Part shown: positions 1 through 5,950 of the stretch, in pieces
Position numbering within the stretch: position 1 is the stretch's first letter
Layout: every line of letters starts with the position of its first letter
Origin: Methanomethylovorans sp.
GTDB lineage: Archaea > Halobacteriota > Methanosarcinia > Methanosarcinales > Methanosarcinaceae
Direction: 5' to 3'
Assembly: GCA_020854785.1 (NCBI GenBank)
Contig: JAHFZE010000112.1
Location: forward strand, 1-7,474
DNA length: 7,474 nt
The notes under the pieces: generated by a model
The model's database searches: none
What the model saw: the letters and a program-made list of their open reading frames with translations, nothing else
Told to the model about the DNA's origin: nothing
Position numbers and translations under genes: made by a program

Positions 1-482
1 ACATTGATGATATCATGGACTGCAGCCCCTGTTGGAGAAGTAGAGACACCGATCCGTGTGGGAAACCTGGGTACAGGTCTTTTCCGCCCCTGTTCAAAAA
101 GGCCTTCCTGCTCTAATTTTCTCTTAAGCTGTTCAAATGCCTTGAACATTTCGCCTATACCATCCAGCCGCATGTCCAGGACCTTCAACTGATATTGTCC
201 CCTGACAGTATACACATCCACAGAACCATACAGTATAACGGCCATGGAATCCACCGGGTCGAATTTAAGACTGCGGTTGGTCTGCCTGAAACTAACACAG
301 CTTATCTGGCTTCCCTTGTCCTTCAATGTAAAGTAATAATGGCCTGAGCTATGTTTTTTAAGGTTGGAGATCTCACCCCGCACCCATACTTCCCTAAGCC
401 TGGGATCATTGACCAGCAGAGACCTTATGGTTTCATTGAGCATTGAAACGCTAAATATACCCATTGGATTCTCAGACATCAT
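1..482 (-). CDS. xseA: Exodeoxyribonuclease VII large subunit, N-terminal part (runs off left edge)
   Basis: This is the N-terminal 160 residues of the large, catalytic subunit of exonuclease VII, which degrades single-stranded DNA from both ends together with the small subunit XseB. The reading frame stays open to base 1, so the gene continues outside the window. The visible part covers the family's OB-fold DNA-binding domain and the start of the catalytic domain. Diagnostic stretches are VWVRGEISNLKKHSSGHYYF (about residues 34-53), YTVRGQYQL (91-99), the GIGEMFKAFEQLKRKLEQEGLF segment (108-129), and PRFPTRIGVSTSPTGAAVHD (138-157). Two adjacent ATG codons (482 and 479) can start it, and an ATG at residue 7 is a third option. 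None has a clear Shine-Dalgarno site. The in-frame stop upstream lies at 509-507. It is divergent from gmd and functionally unrelated to the glycan genes, so it probably marks the edge of the glycan locus. Identification is secure; the exact start is not. Confidence 0.93.
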   Translation of the reverse strand, partial: MMSENPMGIFSVSMLNETIRSLLVNDPRLREVWVRGEISNLKKHSSGHYYFTLKDKGSQISCVSFRQTNRSLKFDPVDSMAVILYGSVDVYTVRGQYQLKVLDMRLDGIGEMFKAFEQLKRKLEQEGLFEQGRKRPVPRFPTRIGVSTSPTGAAVHDIIN

Positions 483-503
483 AGATGATGAGTTATTAAC
501 TAC

Positions 504-510
504 TATTTAT
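504..510 (-). promoter_or_regulatory. Candidate TATA box for xseA
   Basis: On the minus strand this reads ATAAATA. Its centre lies about 26 nt upstream of position 481, which is the usual archaeal TATA-to-start distance. Transcription would then begin at or next to the paired ATG codons at 482/479, giving a leaderless mRNA. That agrees with the lack of a Shine-Dalgarno site. A second AT-rich element, TTATAA at 537-542, could instead give a leader of about 30 nt. The choice rests on sequence alone. Confidence 0.4.
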
Positions 511-553
511 GTTGATCCAAGGGTGGTGAAAGTGTTTTATAATGATACCAACG

Positions 554-561
554 TTTAAATA
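554..561 (+). promoter_or_regulatory. Candidate TATA box for the gmd operon
   Basis: TTTAAATA closely matches the archaeal TATA consensus and predicts a transcription start near 580-587, leaving a leader of about 60 nt before gmd. A second TATA-like element, TTATAA at 537-542, lies just upstream. It is palindromic, so it could fire in either direction. This 160-bp region between two divergent genes must carry both promoters. I saw no strong operator-like inverted repeat in it. Confidence 0.5.
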
Positions 562-633
562 AGTTCATTCTAATTTAGAGATGTCGAATTTGAGGGATAG
601 AGAGATATTTCTTACGTTTTACAGCTTTTCTGA

Positions 634-1626
<993 letters not shown>

Positions 1627-1635
1627 ACTGGTTCA

Positions 1636-1651
1636 TTTTTCATCCCTTTTT
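1636..1651 (+). terminator. Paired T-tracts after gmd, possible partial terminator
   Basis: Two runs of five T (1636-1640 and 1647-1651) lie 10-25 nt after the gmd stop codon. They are framed by a GTTCA/TGAAC inverted repeat (1631-1635 and 1651-1655). Archaeal polymerases stop at T-rich tracts without needing a hairpin, so this could reduce transcription into the next gene. Runs of only five T are short, so partial read-through is the likelier outcome. Confidence 0.35.
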
Positions 1652-1655
1652 GAAC

Positions 1656-1676
1656 AGGATGGAAGTGCACCATCCT
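1656..1676 (+). other. Stem-loop in the gmd-epimerase spacer
   Basis: AGGATGG (1656-1662) pairs perfectly with CCATCCT (1670-1676) across the 7-nt loop AAGTGCA. It follows directly after the T-tracts and precedes a longer hairpin. It may act in mRNA processing, stability or pausing; the sequence does not say which. Confidence 0.5.
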
Positions 1677-1681
1677 TTGTA

Positions 1682-1712
1682 TCCGCATGCATTTTGAGGG
1701 AAATGCTGCGGA
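1682..1712 (+). promoter_or_regulatory. 12-bp stem-loop before the epimerase gene
   Basis: TCCGCA (1682-1687) pairs with TGCGGA (1707-1712). After a single unpaired T at 1688, GCATTT (1689-1694) pairs with AAATGC (1701-1706). The hexaloop is TGAGGG. This gives 12 base pairs with one bulge, far stronger than the surrounding sequence would be expected to form by chance. The 3' arm contains the ATG at 1703, the 5' arm plus loop contain the in-frame TTG at 1694, and the loop displays a GAGGG that could act as a Shine-Dalgarno site. This argues that translation starts downstream at 1733. It may instead mean that translation of the epimerase is controlled by this structure. Confidence 0.6.
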
Positions 1713-1732
1713 AAAATGGAACAAGTGAAAAC

Positions 1733-2836
1733 ATGGACGAGAATAGATTTCACGTAATGGTAGGCACAAAGGGACAGCTCATAAAAATGGCGCCCATTAT
1801 GCTGGAAATGGACAGAAGAGGAGTAAAGTATAATTTCATCAATGCTGCTCAACATACAAAAATACTTTATGACATCATTGGTGTTTTTGGCCTGAAACAG
1901 CCTGATATCGTACTTAACAAGAACAACAAAGATGTGGCAAATGTGCTGGATATGGCCGCATGGCTATCAAAAGTTACACTTAGTTCTTTTTCACAGGACG
2001 GATTGCCTAAAAAAAATGATATCTGCCTGATACATGGCGATCCGATCCCCGCTTCTTTCGGAGCTGTTCTGACAAAACTGCACCGAGCTAAGATAGCACA
2101 CATTGAATCCGGGGAGAGGACCCACAATATATTCAATCCGTTCCCTGAAGAACTGTCCAGAAGGATGATAGACTGGATGGCTGACTACCTTTTCACCTCT
2201 TCTGAGGAGTCCTATAACAACGTCATCAAACAGGGAGTTAAAGGAGAGATAGTGAATCTGGGATATAACACTGTGATCGATGCAATACGCTTTGCCATCG
2301 CGAACTCCCATAAGGTCACTTTCAGGCCCGAGCCCGGATATGTGCTTGTCAACGTACACAGAGTAGAGAACCTTTATTCAAAGGAAAGATTGGATATCAT
2401 CATATCCACAGTCGAAAAAATAGCTAAGAATGAAAGAGTGCTTATGATCATGCACGAGCCTTTGAAGAACAAGCTTTTGAAAGCTAATATGCTGGATAAG
2501 CTTAAAGGATATGAGAACCTGCAGATGATACCGCTTCAGGATTATGTAACTAACATCGGTCTGATAAAGAACAGCAAATACATAGTGAACGACGGTGGAG
2601 CTCCACAGCTAGAATCCTACTTCCTCAGCAAGCCCTGCCTGTTGATGAGGGGGTTCATGGAACAGAACGGTTACCCTAATGTCTGTCTTTCAAGATATGA
2701 AACCAGCATCATAGATGATTTCCTGCACAACTATAACAACTATGTGTTCGATGTGGACATCGATGCCCTTAAGAGTCCTTCCAAGGAAATAGTCGATATC
2801 TTAACAGAGAAAATGACCCGCCTGAAGAGCTCATGA
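1733..2836 (+). CDS. UDP-N-acetylglucosamine 2-epimerase-like protein (non-hydrolysing, WecB fold), divergent
   Basis: This is a GT-B-fold sugar-nucleotide epimerase relative of 367 residues, a normal length. Classical members interconvert UDP-GlcNAc and UDP-ManNAc in the cytoplasm. Visible landmarks, numbered from the ATG at 1733, are VGTKGQLIKMAP (10-21, with the conserved Lys18), HGD (101-103), HIESGERT (123-130), PEELSRR (138-144), NVHRVEN (207-213) and NDGG (286-289). The acidic and histidine positions important in WecB appear kept (Asp103, Glu125, Glu139/140, His209). The usual TRPE is TKGQ, HGDT is HGDP, and the usual QEE after DGG reads QLE. From memory, a subfamily with GTKAQ-IK and DGGSNQEE motifs exists, and this protein seems to belong near it. 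In-frame TTG (1694) and ATG (1703) codons lie inside a strong hairpin. The start at 1733 has a weak GTGA at 1725-1728 and matches the family N-terminus better. The stop overlaps the next gene's start. Substrate is uncertain. Confidence 0.82.
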   Translation: MDENRFHVMVGTKGQLIKMAPIMLEMDRRGVKYNFINAAQHTKILYDIIGVFGLKQPDIVLNKNNKDVANVLDMAAWLSKVTLSSFSQDGLPKKNDICLIHGDPIPASFGAVLTKLHRAKIAHIESGERTHNIFNPFPEELSRRMIDWMADYLFTSSEESYNNVIKQGVKGEIVNLGYNTVIDAIRFAIANSHKVTFRPEPGYVLVNVHRVENLYSKERLDIIISTVEKIAKNERVLMIMHEPLKNKLLKANMLDKLKGYENLQMIPLQDYVTNIGLIKNSKYIVNDGGAPQLESYFLSKPCLLMRGFMEQNGYPNVCLSRYETSIIDDFLHNYNNYVFDVDIDALKSPSKEIVDILTEKMTRLKSS

Positions 2837-4392
2837 AACTTAAAGAGAACTTACCAGCACTTGCCATAATTCTGCTTCTTGCCTTGCTGTTCAACTACTA
2901 CACCTATATTAACAGCGAGGTCAACTACAGGGTAGCTGAGAGCCCGGATGAGAATCTTGCCATCATTTTTTCAAAGCTCATCGCAGAAGATTCATCATTG
3001 GTATGGCATTCTGAAATGAACGAGAGATACAATGTCAGTTATTTCAGACCTAGGAACTCGATCGATATCGGCGCAAATAACTATGTAGGACCGTACGTTG
3101 GCTTTCAGATGTTACTGGCAACCGCAAGGCTGTATGGATTTTTTGACCATATTGTGCCTCTGGCAGGGTGCATAGGAGTACTGTTCCTATATCTGCTAGT
3201 AAGGAACATATTCGATGAAAGGACCGGGATAATAGCAGCAATGCTGTGGGGACTTAACCCCTCCTATGTGTTCTTTTCCAGTATGTATTACAGCAATGTT
3301 CCTGCAGTGGCCTTTTCGATCATTGCCCTTTATTGTTTCCACAAAGGCATTCAGACCGGAAAGAACACATATATAGGTTGTGCTGGCTTGTTTTGCCTGT
3401 ATGCCGCTTTTACCAGAACCTCGGAGATAGTGATATTTGGATCGATATTGATCGGCCTTCTTGCTGCAAGGTGGTTGTTTAGTAGAAAGATACAACTGAA
3501 AGAGATGATCATATTCATTAGCATCTTTCTGGTACTGCGCATATTATGGACAATATCTAACTCCTCTCTTGATGCACAGACCGTGGACATCAATACAGGA
3601 GGAGGAGGAATAGGATACCAACTTGCATATCTCATGAGCAACGCAGGAGTTTATGCCAGATCATTCATGGATTATATAATAGGCTATCCACCTTTGCTTT
3701 TCGTGCTTGCCTGCTTTGGAGTAATATCTATATATTCCTCAAATGACAAAACCCAGCGGTTCTTTACACTTTTTTTCATCGGTCTGTTCCTGCTGTTCTT
3801 TGGCCTGTATGGTTTCAGGGGTGAGACCTGGGGATTTGAGAGCGTGACCATTGACTCCTCCATGGCACGTTACTTTTTGATCAACTATGCTATCATGAGC
3901 ATTTTTGCTGCTGTATTTTTAACACGTTTTTTCAGCAGACAGGACAATTCAAGGATAGTTGCTTTGTTCTTGTTGCTTGTACTACTCACATCCACAACCG
4001 CCATATTTGAGAGTGACAACGGTCTGATGAAGGAGAAGGAGAGATTGAATGGCTGGGGTGCACTGAACAGGGAAACCGTGGATAGAACTCCTGAGAATGC
4101 TGTCATTTTCACCCGGGCATTCGATAAGGTATTCATGCTGGACCGCCAGGTAGCTGTGTATAGGACGGAAGCAGAGATCAGAGCACAGCCTGACATGGCA
4201 TATTGGTACACGCCTGCAAATATAGAGAAGGATCTCATACCGCTGATAGATAAAATGATATTGGATGGAGTCCCGGTATATGTAACACAAGAGGCTACCG
4301 AACTTTTCCAGTATTTAAAGAAAAATAACAGATACCACCTGACAGCTGTCACAAAGAACAGTATGGTCTGGAAAGTAGAGAAGAGAAGTTAA
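2833..4392 (+). CDS. Polytopic membrane glycosyltransferase, GT39/PMT-like (GT-C fold)
   Basis: This 519-residue integral membrane protein probably transfers a sugar from a polyprenyl-phosphate donor to a glycan or lipid on the outer face of the membrane. About ten membrane segments are visible, at roughly residues 7-26, 107-125, 130-148, 155-170, 180-213 (one or two), 224-241, 285-302, 308-327, 346-364 and 374-390. A hydrophilic tail of about 125 residues follows. The first long loop after helix 1 carries SPDEN (37-41). An acidic pair in this position is typical of GT-C enzymes and is the likely catalytic site. SMARYFL (343-349) resembles the Arg-Tyr element before a late helix in GT39/ArnT-type proteins. 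The ATG at 2833 overlaps the epimerase stop as ATGA, so translation is probably coupled; the upstream site (GAAGAG) is weak. Acceptor and donor cannot be read from the sequence. Confidence 0.8.
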   Translation: MKLKENLPALAIILLLALLFNYYTYINSEVNYRVAESPDENLAIIFSKLIAEDSSLVWHSEMNERYNVSYFRPRNSIDIGANNYVGPYVGFQMLLATARLYGFFDHIVPLAGCIGVLFLYLLVRNIFDERTGIIAAMLWGLNPSYVFFSSMYYSNVPAVAFSIIALYCFHKGIQTGKNTYIGCAGLFCLYAAFTRTSEIVIFGSILIGLLAARWLFSRKIQLKEMIIFISIFLVLRILWTISNSSLDAQTVDINTGGGGIGYQLAYLMSNAGVYARSFMDYIIGYPPLLFVLACFGVISIYSSNDKTQRFFTLFFIGLFLLFFGLYGFRGETWGFESVTIDSSMARYFLINYAIMSIFAAVFLTRFFSRQDNSRIVALFLLLVLLTSTTAIFESDNGLMKEKERLNGWGALNRETVDRTPENAVIFTRAFDKVFMLDRQVAVYRTEAEIRAQPDMAYWYTPANIEKDLIPLIDKMILDGVPVYVTQEATELFQYLKKNNRYHLTAVTKNSMVWKVEKRS

Positions 4393-4565
4393 AAAAGATC
4401 ATATCCTTTTTTTCGCAATTCCAATATTGGCCTGACCAATGAAGTTCTTACTATCGAACATATACTGATATCAGGAAATAGATTTGCCAGAAAAAGGAAT
4501 GTGTATACATAGGTCTCTTCTAATGTTTTGTGTATGCCAAGCATGATCATGTGAAACGCGGGCAT
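4389..4565 (-). CDS. 58-residue ORF after the flippase; possible N-terminal remnant of an acyltransferase
   Basis: This short frame starts at ATG 4565, 11 nt after the flippase stop. It has AAAAGGT (4578-4572) at 6 nt spacing, the same core as the flippase's own site, so it looks translated. The product reads MPAFHMIMLGIHKTLEETYV for the first 20 residues, then has a hydrophobic YTFLFLANLFPD and ends in RKKGYDLF. The pattern of an amphipathic start, an 'LANLFPD' stretch, 'IVR..LVRP' and a basic end loosely recalls the N-terminus of hexapeptide-repeat acetyltransferases found in polysaccharide loci, but no hexapeptide repeats follow. Its stop (4391-4389) overlaps the stop of the convergent glycosyltransferase (4390-4392). 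It could be a real small protein, or a gene cut off when the neighbouring unit was joined. The family guess is weak. Confidence 0.4.
   Translation of the reverse strand: MPAFHMIMLGIHKTLEETYVYTFLFLANLFPDISICSIVRTSLVRPILELRKKGYDLF
4391..4413. terminator. Bidirectional T-tract terminator between convergent genes
   Basis: Seven T (4407-4413) follow the plus-strand glycosyltransferase stop by 14 nt. Six A (4391-4396) read as six T at the end of the minus-strand unit. AAAAAAG and CTTTTTT (4391-4397 and 4406-4412) are also complementary, so one short element can serve both converging transcripts. Poly-T termination is the established archaeal mode. Confidence 0.6.
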
Positions 4566-4576
4566 GATATTACCTT

Positions 4577-5824
4577 TTAATGATCATATTTCCGGTAAAC
4601 GTATAAGAACGAAACAACAAGTCCGAACAAACAAGCTGTACACGTAGCCATGGCCGCACCAGCCACACCATATGAAGGAATGAGCGATCTGTTGAGAAAT
4701 ATATCAATTACAAGTACGAACAAGCTCATGAGCATTGAAACACGTGGTTGTCCAATTCCATTGATCACAGTAGTGAACAGGGAGAACAGACCGAAGAAAC
4801 CCATGCCTATGGTAAGTACCCCCAGTGCTGTGGAACCTGCTGAGTATTGCTGCGAAAATAGGAAACTGAGCACCTGCCCTGAAAAAAGGACTATAAAAGA
4901 AGTAGAGGGAACAAGTACTATCATTGAATACTTCACTGACTTTATGATCTGCAGGGTCATCTGTGATCTGTCATTGTGCACTGACATGCTTGATATCGCG
5001 GGGAAGAGAGCTCCGTATATGCCTGCAATGATGTAAAAAGGCACTTTAGAGATGGTGGATACAGCAGAATAGATACCTGCATCCATGTCTGTCAAATAGG
5101 CTTTGACAAAGAAAAGATCAAAGTTCATTATAAGATTAGTGGCTACTGAATAGAACACGATGGGGGTTGCAAAATCCAGAATGGTCCTTGCAGATACCAT
5201 GCTATGCCCATTGTTCGATGCAGGAGATCTTTTATCAGCAGAATGGACAAAATAGAGACCCAGAACCAGAACGGCTACAGATGAGATTATAAAGCCGCTT
5301 ATTGCACCATAAAGAGCATAGGAAGTTAATGCAAAACCGAGTATGAACAGTACCTTAAAAACTGAATACAGGATCACCATCAATGATTGTTTACCATATT
5401 CCTTTAAACCGTTGAAGTAACCAATGAACAGAGCTTGTAATGCATAAGCCGGAACGATGAAAGAAGAAAGTTTAAGATAGGGAGCCATACCCGGATCGTT
5501 CAGCATGATAGCTAGCTGGTCGGCAAATGAATAATAGACGAGGAACAAGATCAAACTGAACGTCAATTGCATATTTTGTGCAGTGCGCTTAACATGTAAT
5601 TCATTCCCATTCCCGTGTGCCACGTATTTAGAAACGGCCTGTGGTATACCCGTTGAAAGGATGAGATTTACCATTGTCATGAGTGAAATGACAACTGCAT
5701 ATAGACCATAGTCCTCCGGGCCTAAAAGTCTTCCCAATCCAATATGTGTTGCATAGCCTGAAAGGACAAAGGAGATCTGAGCTAGTATTAAAAAGATAGT
5801 TCCGCGTCTTAAACTCTGTTTCAT
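4577..5824 (-). CDS. Polysaccharide/lipid-linked oligosaccharide flippase (Wzx/RfbX family, MOP superfamily)
   Basis: This 415-residue membrane protein is predicted to move lipid-linked glycan units from the cytoplasmic to the outer face. The N-terminus RRGTIFLILAQISFVLSGYA leads into GRLLGPEDYGLYAVVISLMT (31-50) and STGIPQAVSKYVA (57-69), which are typical of the polysaccharide synthesis family. The late SYGVAGAAMAT (384-394) is another family landmark. About 12 hydrophobic helices can be counted along the whole length. Many relatives reach 470-510 residues with 14 helices, so this one seems to end about two helices early, though 12-helix members exist. The ATG at 5824 has AAAGGT (5834-5829) at 4 nt spacing. 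It is transcribed against the genes on both sides, and its sugar specificity cannot be predicted. It should act downstream of the enzymes in this locus. Confidence 0.88.
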   Translation of the reverse strand: MKQSLRRGTIFLILAQISFVLSGYATHIGLGRLLGPEDYGLYAVVISLMTMVNLILSTGIPQAVSKYVAHGNGNELHVKRTAQNMQLTFSLILFLVYYSFADQLAIMLNDPGMAPYLKLSSFIVPAYALQALFIGYFNGLKEYGKQSLMVILYSVFKVLFILGFALTSYALYGAISGFIISSVAVLVLGLYFVHSADKRSPASNNGHSMVSARTILDFATPIVFYSVATNLIMNFDLFFVKAYLTDMDAGIYSAVSTISKVPFYIIAGIYGALFPAISSMSVHNDRSQMTLQIIKSVKYSMIVLVPSTSFIVLFSGQVLSFLFSQQYSAGSTALGVLTIGMGFFGLFSLFTTVINGIGQPRVSMLMSLFVLVIDIFLNRSLIPSYGVAGAAMATCTACLFGLVVSFLYVYRKYDH

Positions 5825-5828
5825 TTTT

Positions 5829-5834
5829 ACCTTT
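5829..5834 (-). promoter_or_regulatory. Shine-Dalgarno site of the flippase gene
   Basis: On the minus strand this reads AAAGGT, 4 nt before ATG 5824. It supports this start. Nearly the same sequence precedes the 58-residue ORF downstream. Confidence 0.6.
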
Positions 5835-5909
5835 GGACATATCTGAATTCTATTATCTGAAAAATATGATCTTCAGGGTTCTGATATACATGTGCAAATG
5901 TTGCGATAA

Positions 5910-5917
5910 TTTATAAA
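5910..5917. promoter_or_regulatory. Palindromic TATA box between flippase and second glycosyltransferase
   Basis: TTTATAAA is a perfect archaeal TATA box and its own reverse complement. Read rightward it predicts a transcript start near 5940, about 10 nt before the ATG at 5951. Read leftward it predicts one near 5887, giving the flippase a leader of about 63 nt. The upstream flank CGATAA resembles a TFB recognition element for the rightward gene. On the leftward side the flank is GGCAAG, a poorer match. A second leftward candidate, TGTATATC at 5891-5884, also exists. Confidence 0.6.
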
Positions 5918-5950
5918 ACTTGCCTGCTTTTTTCACTACAGAGTATTGAT

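Noticed and set aside
4..558. Plus-strand open frames at 4-192 and 364-558
   Set aside because: The first and most of the second are antisense to the clear xseA coding sequence, and the products lack family features. The second runs through the promoter region.
1694..1732. Longer N-terminus of the epimerase from TTG 1694 or ATG 1703
   Set aside because: Both codons sit in a 12-bp hairpin, the GAGGG is too close to ATG 1703 for good spacing, and the extra residues do not match the usual family N-terminus. Kept as an alternative only.
3597..3608. GGAGGAGGAGG, a very strong Shine-Dalgarno-like string
   Set aside because: It encodes a glycine run inside the GT39-like protein, and no start codon opening a real frame follows at a usable distance.
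3885..4352. Minus-strand 155-codon open frame
   Set aside because: It lies fully antisense to the 3' half of the GT39-like gene, whose frame and overlapping start with the epimerase gene are convincing. The antisense product shows no recognisable domain.
4542..4551. Palindrome CATGATCATG, sharing ATGATCATG with the gmd start (643-651)
   Set aside because: A nine-base match built from common codons for Met, Ile and Met is expected by chance. No further shared context surrounds the two copies.
4650..5036. Plus-strand 128-codon open frame
   Set aside because: It is antisense to conserved flippase coding sequence and has no plausible ribosome binding site or domain.
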